This document shows, piece by piece, positions 37,186 to 47,600 of a stretch of DNA of 64,000 bases (position 1 is the first letter of the stretch; every line of letters starts with the position of its first letter). The position numbers were made by a program, and so were the translations under genes. The notes beneath the pieces are model-generated. The model did not search any database. It was not told the origin of the DNA and was given only the letters and a program-made list of their open reading frames with translations. The DNA is from Lactobacillales bacterium. GTDB taxonomy: Bacteria > Bacillota > Bacilli > Lactobacillales > Streptococcaceae. The stretch covers positions 1-64,000 of the forward strand of contig JAISJW010000021.1 in the NCBI GenBank assembly GCA_031261175.1. The letters are read 5' to 3'.

Positions 37186-38097
37186 CTACCCAAGAGCTCC
37201 TGCACCGGCTACGATTTCAGTGATTTCCTGAGTGATCGCGGCTTGGCGTGCGCGGTTGAATTGAATTGTCAAATCTTTTATTATGTTCTGTGCGTTATCA
37301 GTTGCACTTCTCATCGCTGTCATCCCCGCGGCGTGTTCCGCAGTTTTGGCATCGACAATCGCGCCGTAAATCAAACTTTCAGCGTATTGCGGTAATAGGA
37401 CATTGAGAACAGCATCAATTTCAGGTTCGACGATGTAAGGTTTGCGAATTTTCACTTCCCCATCAACTTCGGTAACTTCTGCATTTGATTGCGTGCTTTC
37501 GATGTCGATTACTGGTAGCATCATTTCCGCCCGTGGTTCACTCGTCATCGAGTTAACGTGGTGGTTATAGCAAACCAATAATTGATCGAACATTTCGTTC
37601 TGATACATCGTAACGGTTGTGCTCACGATTTTACGAACCTCTTCGAAGCTCGGCGAGTCGCTAAGACCACGCAATTCGTAAGCGACATCCATCCCGCGGT
37701 TCTTGAAGAACTCAATCCCCATCGAACCTAAGGCAATTATCACATAATCTTGGCCGTTTTTCTTACCAGCTTCGATTTTGTTCATCGTGTATTTCAGAAC
37801 TGAACTGTTGTATCCTCCGACTAGACCTTTGTCCGACGTAATAACGACATAAGCCGTTGTTTTGACCGGACGACATTCAGTCATGCCGTTGTGAGTGCTG
37901 ACGAGGTCGCTGTATTGCGCACTTGCCAACTCCGCTAGGATTTCGCGAACTTTGTTAGCGTAGATTTGATAGCGACGACTTGCCGCCTCGCTCTTCCCTA
38001 ACTTCGCCGCCGATACCATTTGCATCGCTTTGGTAATTTGACTTGTTTTTTTAGTTGAGGCAATTCTTGTTTGAATTTCATTAAGGTTAGCACCCAT
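37186..38097 (-). CDS. atpG: ATP synthase gamma subunit
   Basis: The rotating central stalk, 303 residues. N-terminal coiled-coil helix [23 protein letters not shown] and C-terminal helix ending [12 protein letters not shown] match the family, as does [15 protein letters not shown]. It sits between atpA and atpD with short spacers and an SD before each gene. Confidence 0.98.
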   Translation of the reverse strand: MGANLNEIQTRIASTKKTSQITKAMQMVSAAKLGKSEAASRRYQIYANKVREILAELASAQYSDLVSTHNGMTECRPVKTTAYVVITSDKGLVGGYNSSVLKYTMNKIEAGKKNGQDYVIIALGSMGIEFFKNRGMDVAYELRGLSDSPSFEEVRKIVSTTVTMYQNEMFDQLLVCYNHHVNSMTSEPRAEMMLPVIDIESTQSNAEVTEVDGEVKIRKPYIVEPEIDAVLNVLLPQYAESLIYGAIVDAKTAEHAAGMTAMRSATDNAQNIIKDLTIQFNRARQAAITQEITEIVAGAGALG

Positions 38098-38113
38098 GAA
38101 TAATTACCTCCTC

Positions 38114-39625
<1,512 letters not shown>

Positions 39626-39642
39626 TTATTTCACCTCGAATT

Positions 39643-40185
39643 TTATTTTGTTAAAATAGTTTTTTTAATGTTTTGCAACTGAGTGCGGATTGAACCGTCG
39701 ATTACGTTGTCATCACTGCGGACGATTACTCCCCCGATAATAGATGGATCAACAACGCTTTTAAGTTCAACTTTTTTCGCGTTCAGCAATTTGCTTGCAG
39801 CCGCTTCAATCTTTTCGACTTGCCCAGGGTTTGGTTCGATGGCAGTTATGAGAACCCCACTTGCCACGCCGTTGTGCTTGTTCGAAATATTGATGAATTC
39901 TTTGACGATTAAGTCGATGAATTCGAAGCGATTGTTGTCGTTGACGAGCTTCAAGAAGTTCGCCGTGATGCCAGAAAAGTTTTGAATGAGCGTGCCAAAC
40001 AATTCGTTTCTGATTTCAAAAGCCACGCTCGATTCCGAAATGTACCCGATTGCTTCCGGTGCGCTTTCTGCGATTTGTTGAAGAGCCAACAAGTCTTGAG
40101 TGACCGAGTCGAGTGCGTTTTGTTCAAGAGCTACGTCAAATAGGCTGCGAGCATATTTTTTCGCAACTTCAAATTTGCTAGCCAT
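39643..40185 (-). CDS. atpH: ATP synthase delta subunit
   Basis: The peripheral stalk cap linking F1 to the b subunits, 180 residues. KKYARSLFDVALEQNALD at the N-terminus and the C-terminal VDPSIIGGVIVRSDDNVIDGSIRTQL block are diagnostic. It starts at a TAATG overlap with the atpF stop codon, with GGTGAGG as SD, so the two are translationally coupled. Confidence 0.97.
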   Translation of the reverse strand: MASKFEVAKKYARSLFDVALEQNALDSVTQDLLALQQIAESAPEAIGYISESSVAFEIRNELFGTLIQNFSGITANFLKLVNDNNRFEFIDLIVKEFINISNKHNGVASGVLITAIEPNPGQVEKIEAAASKLLNAKKVELKSVVDPSIIGGVIVRSDDNVIDGSIRTQLQNIKKTILTK

Positions 40186-40724
40186 TAGACCTCACCAAGC
40201 TTTCCTATGTAAGAATCGATAATGTCGCTGTGCGCTTGACCATCTAATTCTTTTTCAAGAACCTTAGTAGCAATGTCGTAAGCTAACGAAGCAACGTCAT
40301 CTTTGATTGAATTCATCGCCGATTGTTTTTGTGCTTCGATATCTTGGTTCGCTTTGTCTTTCAAACGACGAGCCTCATCTTGAGCCTCAGCAATAATCTT
40401 CGTGCGATTAGTTTCGCCGGTAGCTTTTGCGTTGGTGATGATTTCGTTCGCTTCGCCTTTTGATTTGGCAAGTTCCGCTTCGCGCTGCGCTAGAGCAGTT
40501 TCAGCTGAGCTGCGTGCCAATTCGGCATCATCTAAGTCTTTAGCGATTTTCGTTTGGCGCTCTTCAAAGATTGAAGCGACGTTTTTCCAGACGAAGACGC
40601 GAAGTAAGATGATTAAAAGGACGAAAGATAAAGTTACAATAATGACATTACCATAGGTTGCGTTAGCTTCTTCGGCTGCCTTTTTGGCAGGGCCAGCAGC
40701 TAAAAATAGAATTTCATTTCCCAT
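40185..40724 (-). CDS. atpF: ATP synthase b subunit
   Basis: The peripheral stalk of F0, 179 residues. It has one N-terminal membrane helix (NVIIVTLSFVLLIILLRVFVW) and a long charged coiled coil (ASIFEERQTKIAKDLDDAELARSSAETALAQREAEL and onward). Only one b gene is present, as usual for Gram-positives. It overlaps atpH at TAATG. Confidence 0.96.
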   Translation of the reverse strand: MGNEILFLAAGPAKKAAEEANATYGNVIIVTLSFVLLIILLRVFVWKNVASIFEERQTKIAKDLDDAELARSSAETALAQREAELAKSKGEANEIITNAKATGETNRTKIIAEAQDEARRLKDKANQDIEAQKQSAMNSIKDDVASLAYDIATKVLEKELDGQAHSDIIDSYIGKLGEV

Positions 40725-40746
40725 GATTTATACTGTCCTTTTTTGA

Positions 40747-41028
<282 letters not shown>

Positions 41029-41037
41029 CTAAAGGGC

Positions 41038-41775
41038 TTAGTGTTCGACAGAAATCTTATGGCTCATATAAACCATAGATAACGTAGTGAAGATGAATGC
41101 TTGAATTGCCCCGATAAAGATCGAGAAGGCTATCCAGACCATTTCAAGCGGAATGGCGACGAAACCGACAATCCAATTGGTGCTCATTACCAACGTACAG
41201 ATCAACCCTAACAGGATTTCTCCGGCGTAGATATTACCGTAAAGACGCAGACCTAATGTAAGTAGATTCGTGAATTCTTCGATAACTTTGAACGGGAATA
41301 GAATCGGCATTGGTGAAAAGTAAGTTTTAAAATACCCTTTGACGCCCAGTTTTTTGACCCCGAAGTAATGAGTTGCAATAATCATTACAGCGGCTAAACC
41401 GAGTGTGACAAACGCATCAGACGTTGGCGATTTCCAGTAGTTCGTCTTGTGTATCACGATTTTTGTCACTAGACCCAGCAAGTTGCTGATGATCAGGAAC
41501 ATAAATAGCGAGAAACAGATCAAATGGAATTCTTCAACGTTTTGCTTAGGCAAGTTGTTCTTCGCGATTCCACGCGAGAAGTCGATGACCCATTCGATGA
41601 AGTTTTGCTTACCTGTCGGTTTAAGTTTCATGTTTCGAGTGCAAATAAATGCAATCAAGAAGACAATCAACACAGCAAGAGCGGTCATGATTAGGACTGT
41701 GCCATCGAAGTATAACTTGTGTCCAAGCAGTTGATCGATAAACGGTATGCTAAAAATTATGTCTTTAGCTTCCAC
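41038..41775 (-). CDS. atpB: ATP synthase a subunit
   Basis: The ion-channel subunit of F0, 245 residues with five to six helices. Typical blocks are LIICFSLF-like FHLICFSLFMFLIISNLLGL and the essential arginine in LLTLGLRLYGNIYAGEILL. The start was placed at GTG 41775, which has SD AGGAGG at correct spacing; the longer upstream frame crosses the promoter (-10 TATAAT at 41813-41818 on the minus strand). It is the first gene of the operon; no atpI is seen upstream. Confidence 0.95.
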   Translation of the reverse strand: MEAKDIIFSIPFIDQLLGHKLYFDGTVLIMTALAVLIVFLIAFICTRNMKLKPTGKQNFIEWVIDFSRGIAKNNLPKQNVEEFHLICFSLFMFLIISNLLGLVTKIVIHKTNYWKSPTSDAFVTLGLAAVMIIATHYFGVKKLGVKGYFKTYFSPMPILFPFKVIEEFTNLLTLGLRLYGNIYAGEILLGLICTLVMSTNWIVGFVAIPLEMVWIAFSIFIGAIQAFIFTTLSMVYMSHKISVEH

Positions 41776-41929
41776 ACTTTTTCCTCCTAACTGAATTTTT
41801 AATACTCTTCCTATTATACGCTCATTTCGGGCATTTGGGAACTTTTTTAGCAAATCACTTAAACTTTAAAGCCTTTGTTTAAGCGTTTTCACAACTTCTT
41901 GGGCAAGTCGCCAGCGTCCCAAAATCTCT

Positions 41930-42003
41930 ATTCGCTTTTAACGCGTTTTTTATGCATTTCGAGGCCTGGATTGCGTAAAAAAGGCCTTAAAAGCGAATAA
42001 GCG
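41930..42003. repeat. Palindromic element related to 21520-21583
   Basis: The right half (CCTGGATTGCGTAAAAAAGG, then CCTTAAAAGCG) is nearly identical to the right arm at 21551-21582. The left half has diverged to CGCTTTTAACGCGTTTTTTATGC, resembling the arms of the CTTACTGTTTTTTAACG elements. The two families therefore appear related. It lies directly beyond the terminator of the WxL gene at 42049. Confidence 0.8.
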
Positions 42004-42013
42004 ATTTTAACCG

Positions 42014-42042
42014 CGCAAAAAAGGTGCCAAATCGGCACCTTC
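42014..42042 (-). terminator. Terminator of the larger WxL gene
   Basis: On the minus strand GAAGGTGCC, loop, GGCACCTTTTTTGCGCGG. The same hairpin serves znuA (43520-43548), so terminator plus palindrome occurs as a unit twice. Confidence 0.88.
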
Positions 42043-42048
42043 TAACGT

Positions 42049-43344
42049 TTATTCTGCAATTACACTACCCACTGTCATTGTGAAATTAAATGTTTTCTGA
42101 ATTTCTCCGCTCGTATTTAAAATATCCAAACTTATTTCGTGAACCGAGCCCACCGAAAGGTCCGTAGGATACTCATCAGTAAATTTAAACATCAACCAAA
42201 AATTGGTGTAATCATCCTTTGAATCTAAAGTAAATAACGGTTGGGTTGCCGCATCTCCTGGCGATAATTCGATGCTGTTTTCACCAATCCTCAAAGCTGC
42301 AAAACTACTAGGCGTCTTTGTGTTTGGATATCCAAATTGATTGAAATATACATCTTTCCCATCGGCTTCTCTTTGCGGAAAGTCTGCACTGTAGTTGCCA
42401 ATTTCATCGTATAAGGCTTTATCAACCTGAACAGTAAACACTTTGCTCGCGGTCAGTTCAATAACGTCTCCAAGCGGTATTGCATCTTCAGTGATTGTTT
42501 CTGCTTCCTCTTCCGGCACGGCGCTTAAAGTCCAAAGGAGATTTGCGTGGTATTCGCGCCCGACTTTTGGTTTGGCCGAGGCCGGAACTTCTAACTGAAT
42601 CGCATCGGTTTTAGCCGTGCTATCTGTTGTGAATTTATCAACCAAATAAGTAGTCGTGTCAACCGGCCATGCATCTGAGCCGCTATCATAAGTAGCTGAT
42701 GGTCCGAAAATATAACTCCATTTCGCACCGTTGACGTCCGCTGTTCCTTCGGCGTGCGAAAGAATCGTCGCAGCATCGCCGCCCAAACTTAGAGTCTGGG
42801 TCGCATTAAGCGAAGCCCCTGCAAAGGCATAATTGGCAATGTCCGATAAAATCGAACCGCTATCGCCATGCAGCTTAATTGTCGAATTGGTAAGAGTGTG
42901 CCCTCCTGCCGTAAATTGCGAAGCCAGTTCCACTTTCAAATTCCAGTCGATGCTGGTTTCCGAATAGTCGACCACTTGGGCAAACGGCGCTAAATATTTA
43001 TCAGCTCTGCCTTCGACCGAACCTGTAATGTATTTAGCAGAATAAGTTGAATCTTGTTTATAATTCGCCCTAACCGTTCCGAAATCAAAATTCGGAGCGA
43101 ACAACAATTGCACGAAACCTTTAGCGCTCGTCTCAACTTTCGCTTCACCTGAAGTGCTACCTTGCAAATGCTCAATCGTCGTATTAGTTCCTGGTTGGAC
43201 AATGCGTACGTCTTCAGTGTCGAACTCAAACGTAACTTTACCGTCGGTTTGCGTTGGATCCGCCGAGGCGGTGACTTGCCCGAAGGCTATTGCTCCTAGT
43301 GTTGCCACTGTAAGCAGTGGCAATTTTAAGTTCTTAAAATCCAT
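42049..43344 (-). CDS. WxL-domain surface protein with extra C-terminal domain
   Basis: The 431-residue secreted protein has a signal peptide (KLPLLTVATLGAIAFGQVTASA). A WxL domain follows, with motifs SIDWNLKVELASQF (about 145) and LLWTLSAVPEE (about 277). An additional beta-rich domain of about 140 residues (from TASKVFTVQVDKAL on) is not part of the usual WxL fold. The first 280 residues are clearly paralogous to the protein at 34361. The extra domain may recognise another wall or host ligand. No DUF916 or LPXTG partner lies nearby. Confidence 0.88.
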   Translation of the reverse strand: MDFKNLKLPLLTVATLGAIAFGQVTASADPTQTDGKVTFEFDTEDVRIVQPGTNTTIEHLQGSTSGEAKVETSAKGFVQLLFAPNFDFGTVRANYKQDSTYSAKYITGSVEGRADKYLAPFAQVVDYSETSIDWNLKVELASQFTAGGHTLTNSTIKLHGDSGSILSDIANYAFAGASLNATQTLSLGGDAATILSHAEGTADVNGAKWSYIFGPSATYDSGSDAWPVDTTTYLVDKFTTDSTAKTDAIQLEVPASAKPKVGREYHANLLWTLSAVPEEEAETITEDAIPLGDVIELTASKVFTVQVDKALYDEIGNYSADFPQREADGKDVYFNQFGYPNTKTPSSFAALRIGENSIELSPGDAATQPLFTLDSKDDYTNFWLMFKFTDEYPTDLSVGSVHEISLDILNTSGEIQKTFNFTMTVGSVIAE

Positions 43345-43429
43345 AATCTCAATCTCCCTAGAAATTAGTATTCATTAACAAAATTATACTCCTATCGAAA
43401 TTTTTAGTCGAGAAATTATGTAATAAAAA

Positions 43430-43508
43430 TACTTACTGTGTTTTAAGGCGATTTTTAGTGATTTCGCGCCTCGAAAGTCCTAAAAAAGCCGTTAAAAAAC
43501 AGTAGGCG
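43430..43508. repeat. Palindromic element CTTACTGTGTTTTAAGGCG (copy 2)
   Basis: CTTACTGTGTTTTAAGGCG pairs with GCCGTTAAAAAACAGTAGG; the middle ATTTTTAGTGATTTC and GAAAGTCCTAAAAA are identical to the copy at 10681. It lies directly beyond the znuA terminator. Confidence 0.85.
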
Positions 43509-43519
43509 GTTTTTAAGCG

Positions 43520-43548
43520 CGCAAAAAAGGTGCCAAATTGGCACCTTT
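43520..43548 (-). terminator. Terminator of the znuA-like gene
   Basis: On the minus strand AAAAGGTGCC, loop AATTT, GGCACCTTTTTTGCGCGC after the stop codon at 43553. Confidence 0.88.
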
Positions 43549-43552
43549 TAGG

Positions 43553-44458
43553 TTATCTAACTGATTCTTTGAGAGCTTTTAGGTTGGTACGCATGATTTC
43601 GAGATAGTTTTCACCAGCTTCTTGATCCTTTTTGGTGATTGACTCGATTGGGTTGAGCACAACTGTTTTGTAGCCACCTTCTTTAGCGAGCGTTTTGGCT
43701 ACCTTCGAAGAAACGTTCTCTTCAGTGTAGACGATATCGAGATTATACTTCGTCATCGTTTTTTTGATTTCCGCGAGCTTCTTAGGACTAGGCTCTTCCT
43801 CGGTCGAAAGTCCGCTAATCGCGATCATATCCAAACCGTAGTCTTCGGCTAAGTAATGGAAGGCTGCGTGTTGCGTCACGAAACGTTTGTTTCCTGCAGG
43901 CTCAAAGGCTTGTCTGTATTCGTGGTCAAGCGCGTCAAGTTTTTGAATATACAAATCGGCATTGGCGTTGAATTCCAACTCCCACTTCGGATATTTCTTA
44001 ACTAGCACGTCGCGAATGTTCGCCACTTCTTGTCGGGCAAGTTTCAACGATAACCAAACGTGTGGATCGATATCGTTTTTGTCTTCACCAGTCCCCTTAG
44101 ACATCTCAATGCCTTTGGCAGCTTCGACGAAACGTCCCTTGTCAGAGTCACTAGCGATGATTTTCGTCATCCACTTTTCCATCGACGATGAATTGTAGAT
44201 AACCAAATCTGCTTTTTTGATTTTTTTAACATCCTTAGCGCTCGGGTCGAACTCGTGCGGTTCAACGCCCGGTTTCACCAAAGTCACAACGTTAAAGCGG
44301 TCGCCAACGATTTCCTTCGTGAATTCATACATCGGATAAAAACTCGTCACAATCGTCGCTTTATCTTTATCGTCGTCATCCTCCGGCCGCGAGCAACCGA
44401 ACAAGACGAATCCACACACTACTACTAGGGCGACAGCGCCTAAAAATTTATATTTCAT
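43553..44458 (-). CDS. Metal (zinc/manganese) ABC transporter substrate-binding lipoprotein
   Basis: The 301-residue protein has lipobox VLFGCS (Cys 22) and the cluster A-I metal-binding fold. Likely ligands are His in GVEPHEFDPSAKDV (about 67), His in DIDPHVWLSLKLA (about 132), His in TQHAAFHYLAEDYGL (about 198) and Asp/Glu in VYTEENVSSKVA. The long histidine-rich loop of classical ZnuA is replaced by a short acidic GTGEDKND stretch. No permease or ATPase gene is adjacent, so it is an orphan. Promoter: TTGCCA (44523-44528), 18 bases, TATAAT (44499-44504). No certain Zur or AdcR box was seen. Confidence 0.88.
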   Translation of the reverse strand: MKYKFLGAVALVVVCGFVLFGCSRPEDDDDKDKATIVTSFYPMYEFTKEIVGDRFNVVTLVKPGVEPHEFDPSAKDVKKIKKADLVIYNSSSMEKWMTKIIASDSDKGRFVEAAKGIEMSKGTGEDKNDIDPHVWLSLKLARQEVANIRDVLVKKYPKWELEFNANADLYIQKLDALDHEYRQAFEPAGNKRFVTQHAAFHYLAEDYGLDMIAISGLSTEEEPSPKKLAEIKKTMTKYNLDIVYTEENVSSKVAKTLAKEGGYKTVVLNPIESITKKDQEAGENYLEIMRTNLKALKESVR

Positions 44459-44498
44459 CGTTTCCCTTTTTCGAAAAGTTATTAAGAATATAGATTGA

Positions 44499-44528
44499 AT
44501 TATACCTTACTGGCATGCCACTTGGCAA
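44499..44528 (-). promoter_or_regulatory. Promoter of the znuA-like gene
   Basis: Minus-strand -35 TTGCCA (44523-44528), 18 bases, -10 TATAAT (44499-44504). The -35 lies within an ACTTGCC/GGCAAGT motif. Confidence 0.6.
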
Positions 44529-44546
44529 GTCTCCGCCCATCAAATC

Positions 44547-45428
44547 TTAAACACTGGGCAAGTCAAGACCGTGGAACACCGCGTAGACTTCCTGCTTCGA
44601 TTTCCCAAGTTGTTTCGCAACTTCTTTAATCGCCGCGTTCGGCTTCATTCCGCTTTGAATATATTTTTCAACCGCAGCCGTTATCTCGTCGTCGTTCAAA
44701 TCAAGGTCGACCGTTTGCTCCTGCGCACCTTCAATCAAAACGCAGCATTCCCCCTTTATCTCGTTTTCTGCGAGATAATCGGCAAGTTCAGCTAAAGTTC
44801 CGCGCGTGTATTCTTCATAAATTTTTGTCAGTTCACGACACAAAACACCTCGGCGCTCTGCTCCGTAAACTTCAGTCGCAGCTTCAAACAACGTTTTTAC
44901 ACGATGTGGACTTTCATAGAAGATTTGCGTTTCAGAATCACTCAAATGTTCTTCGAACCATGCCAACAACTGACCTTTTTTACGCGGTAAAAAACCGTAA
45001 AACGTGAATTCTTTAGCATCCAAACCTGAAGCGATCAAAGCGGTCAAACCAGCTGTCGGCCCAGGAATCGAAACAACTCTAATTTCTTCTTCGATACAAG
45101 CCAAAACGAGTTCGTGTCCAGGGTCGCTAATCGAAGGCATTCCGGCATCCGAAACCTGAGCGATGTTTTTTCCTTCCTTTAATAAGGAAACAATTTCCGG
45201 AACTTTTTCTTTGAAGTTGTGTTCGTGTAAAATAATTTGTTGTTTTTTTATCTCGAAATGGTTGAGCAACTTGCCCGTATTTCGCGTGTCTTCACTTGCC
45301 ACGAAGTCGACCTCAGAAAGCAGTCGAACCGCGCGGTACGTGATGTCCTCGAGGTTTCCGATTGGCGTCGGAACGAGGTATAAAACGCCAAAAGGGCTTG
45401 CGCCCTTAAAACTTTTCTGGATTCTCAT
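44547..45428 (-). CDS. rsmI: 16S rRNA (C1402) 2'-O-methyltransferase
   Basis: RsmI is a tetrapyrrole-methylase-fold enzyme that 2'-O-methylates C1402 in 16S rRNA. The 293-residue protein has LYLVPTPIGNLEDITYRAVRLL, SEDTRNTGKLL and the QVSDAGMPSISDPG block. The final 70 residues include KYIQSGMKPNAAIKEVAKQLG, the usual helix-turn-helix-like tail. The start has no SD and lies 6 bases after the yabA stop, so translation is probably by re-initiation. It ends the ricT-yabA-rsmI group. Confidence 0.96.
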   Translation of the reverse strand: MRIQKSFKGASPFGVLYLVPTPIGNLEDITYRAVRLLSEVDFVASEDTRNTGKLLNHFEIKKQQIILHEHNFKEKVPEIVSLLKEGKNIAQVSDAGMPSISDPGHELVLACIEEEIRVVSIPGPTAGLTALIASGLDAKEFTFYGFLPRKKGQLLAWFEEHLSDSETQIFYESPHRVKTLFEAATEVYGAERRGVLCRELTKIYEEYTRGTLAELADYLAENEIKGECCVLIEGAQEQTVDLDLNDDEITAAVEKYIQSGMKPNAAIKEVAKQLGKSKQEVYAVFHGLDLPSV

Positions 45429-45434
45429 TTTGGG

Positions 45435-45785
45435 TTACCCGTGGAGCAGGTCGAGGCAGAAGAAGCACTCCTGCTCGCGCACGCTGCCGTAATTGACGTG
45501 ACAAATGTGGAATTTGTCGTTGTAAAGTTTCTTCATATTCATCTTCGAAGTCGAAAGTTGCTTAGACAATTTCGCCTCAACTTTTTTGCGTTTTTCGGGC
45601 TCGTTTGACATCGCCTGTTCATAGGCTTCAATCTTGTCGCGCAGCTTTTCGTTCTCGTTCGCTAGAAGATTATTTTCCTCGACGACCGCAATCAGCTCGC
45701 GCTTCACGTCCGTTAGTTCGTGGGCAAGTTTCCCCAAGCGACTCTCAATCGAAATTAACGAATCGCATAATTCACTGTTTTTCAT
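45435..45785 (-). CDS. yabA: Replication initiation control protein YabA
   Basis: YabA binds DnaA and the clamp DnaN to restrain initiation. The 116-residue protein has an N-terminal leucine-rich coiled coil (about 5-60) and a C-terminal zinc site (FHICHVNYGS...ECFFCLDLLHG). SD AGAGGTG lies inside the 3' arm of a long inverted repeat (45785-45948), so folding of the leader could hide it. It lies between ricT and rsmI, the standard Bacilli location. Confidence 0.93.
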   Translation of the reverse strand: MKNSELCDSLISIESRLGKLAHELTDVKRELIAVVEENNLLANENEKLRDKIEAYEQAMSNEPEKRKKVEAKLSKQLSTSKMNMKKLYNDKFHICHVNYGSVREQECFFCLDLLHG

Positions 45786-45948
45786 ATATGGGCACCTCTA
45801 GAAAATGTTTTTGTCACAAAATTTTCTATTTTTCATTTATCAATGAAATCGACAAGTTCCATGTGGTTCATGGGACGAGGAGATTGAAGTAGAGAAATGG
45901 AAAATAGGAATTTTTGGGCAAAACTCAGTTTTTAGAGATGCCCATATA
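45785..45948. repeat. Paired long-hairpin element upstream of yabA
   Basis: The ends TATATGGGCACCTCTA and TAGAGATGCCCATATA pair with one mismatch. Within, TTTTCTATTTTTCATTT pairs with AAATGGAAAATAGGAAT, and a small hairpin CCATG-TGGTT-CATGG sits near the centre. A homologous element lies upstream of hup (62367-62516). The two differ by compensating changes: the central stem is CCGTG/CACGG there, and the outer stem sequence differs but still pairs. It could be a structured RNA leader or a small non-coding mobile element flanked by TA. The wobble pattern does not decide the strand. Confidence 0.75.
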
Positions 45949-45958
45949 GTAATCTCTT

Positions 45959-46768
45959 TTAGTCTTTTTTGAATTTCGTTACTTCATCCGGTTTGAAGGT
46001 CGCATAACTTCCCGTTTCGTCGAAGCGAACCGTGATTTTTTGACCTAGAATATTCAGGTTGCGCACCGTGCCGACCCCTTGATCCGTGCGGACTTTTGAG
46101 CCGACACGAGGAAGACGGCGAGCAGCTTCAACGTATTGAGCATCCTCGTAATCAAGACAGCAAAGTAGTCTTCCGCAGACTCCTGAAATATAGTTAGGAT
46201 TAAGTGAAAGCTCTTGGTTTTTCGCCATTTTTATCGAAACTTGAACGAACTCGCCGAGATAAGTCGCACAGCAAAGTTCACGCCCGCAAGGGCCAATCGA
46301 ATTCAGCATTTTCGCTTCCTCGCGGAAATTGATCTGTTTCATCTCGATTCTCACGCCGAAACGAGTCGCTAAACTTTTAACCAAGACGCGGAAATCAACG
46401 CGATTTTCAGCCGTGTAGAAAAACGTCATCTTCGAACGATCTAGGCAATAAGCGATTCTAATCAACTTCATAACAACGTCGTGCTGCGAAATAATTTCGC
46501 GCGCTTCGTCTAAAAGCTCACGCGCTGCGATTTCGTTTTGCTCAACTTGTTTAAAGTCAGCATCATTCGCAAGACGTAAGACACGGTCGATATCCGCCGG
46601 CAAATCCGCCTTCGAAATTTTAGTGTTCGGCACCAAGACGGTCCCGATTGTCTTCGCCGCGTTGTGACTTGCCACGATTTGGTCTTTTAATTTCAGGTCA
46701 AATCCGTTCGCGAGATAATAGGTGATTTTTCCTTTTTCTTCGAAGCGAACTCCAACAACTTCTAACAT
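45959..46768 (-). CDS. ricT: RicT (YaaT), PSP1-domain protein of the RicAFT complex
   Basis: The 269-residue PSP1 protein has the cysteine cluster GPCGRELCCATYLGEF and ISGVCGRLLCCLDYED (about 160-205), which coordinates an iron-sulfur cluster in the RicAFT complex of B. subtilis. That complex affects RNase Y-mediated mRNA maturation and phosphorelay. SD GAGGAG. It lies after holB and before yabA as in other Bacilli, separated from yabA by the long-hairpin element. Confidence 0.95.
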   Translation of the reverse strand: MLEVVGVRFEEKGKITYYLANGFDLKLKDQIVASHNAAKTIGTVLVPNTKISKADLPADIDRVLRLANDADFKQVEQNEIAARELLDEAREIISQHDVVMKLIRIAYCLDRSKMTFFYTAENRVDFRVLVKSLATRFGVRIEMKQINFREEAKMLNSIGPCGRELCCATYLGEFVQVSIKMAKNQELSLNPNYISGVCGRLLCCLDYEDAQYVEAARRLPRVGSKVRTDQGVGTVRNLNILGQKITVRFDETGSYATFKPDEVTKFKKD

Positions 46769-46791
46769 AATTTTCTCCTCTATTGAGCACC

Positions 46792-47598
46792 TTAGACGCC
46801 TAGCACGATTTTCGAAGCTAGATGCATCAATACATTTTTGTAGCTGACGTTGAACGCCATCATTTTTTCCGCCAAGCTCGTTTCGCTCAGCAGTTTTTCA
46901 GTGAGCGGCAAGTCGCGCTTGCCCGCCGGGCTGAATAGAAACGCTTCTTCAAGCGTCAGCATATATTTCAGGCTGAGCTTTTGCTCGTCCTTCGTTTTAA
47001 ATTCGTTTACTAAATCGATCTGGTCCGTCGTTAAAGCTCGCGGATTTTTGGCAATTAAACGCTTCAAGAAGACGTTGACGACTTGAAGCCGCTCGCGCAT
47101 TTCCTCGTCGAACTCGTCCTCAACGTCATCGAATTTGATGATTTGGACGCGTGATATAATCGTCGGCAGCATTTGGTTTGGCGCGTCTGTCAGCAGAATT
47201 AAAAGGTCGCCCGCCGCTGGTTCCTCTAACACTTTGAGTAAGGATGCCCCACTGCTTGCGTTAATTTTTTCGGCTTCTTCAACGATGAAAACTTGCGCTT
47301 TTTCCTCGGCTCCGCTCATCGCGAGTTGCGCTTTCATATCCCGAATTTGATCAACTTTGATCATTTGCGAATCTTGACGTGCAATTTTTTTTACATTTGG
47401 ATGCGTGCCGGATGCAATGCGCTCGCAGTTCGAGCACTTGCCACAGGGTTCTCCCTCGGCGCTAAGAGACTTGCAAAAACGACTTTGCGCTAAAAATGTC
47501 GCCGCCTGATTTTTCTCAATATGCCCACCTGTTAAAAGATAGGCGTGGCTCAACCGATTGTTCGCGACGGCGTTTTTGAGCGCTTTATACGGATCCAT
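46792..47598 (-). CDS. holB: DNA polymerase III delta' subunit
   Basis: Clamp-loader subunit, 268 residues (shorter than the usual 310-330, mainly at the C-terminus). HAYLLTGGHIEKNQAATFLA replaces a P-loop, as expected for the non-ATPase delta'. A zinc site CKSLSAEGEPCGKCSNC follows, then SASGASLLKVLEEP-like SSGASLLKVLEEPAAG and LPTIISRVQ. No SD is visible; the start lies 2 bases after the darA stop and may rely on coupling. Confidence 0.93.
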   Translation of the reverse strand: MDPYKALKNAVANNRLSHAYLLTGGHIEKNQAATFLAQSRFCKSLSAEGEPCGKCSNCERIASGTHPNVKKIARQDSQMIKVDQIRDMKAQLAMSGAEEKAQVFIVEEAEKINASSGASLLKVLEEPAAGDLLILLTDAPNQMLPTIISRVQIIKFDDVEDEFDEEMRERLQVVNVFLKRLIAKNPRALTTDQIDLVNEFKTKDEQKLSLKYMLTLEEAFLFSPAGKRDLPLTEKLLSETSLAEKMMAFNVSYKNVLMHLASKIVLGV

Positions 47599-47600
47599 AA

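Noticed and set aside
45785..45948. 6S RNA interpretation of the yabA/hup long-hairpin elements
   Set aside because: The overall long hairpin with internal bulges is similar, but no own promoter is clear, the elements are glued to start codons, and no 6S signature sequence was recognised. Kept only as an alternative.
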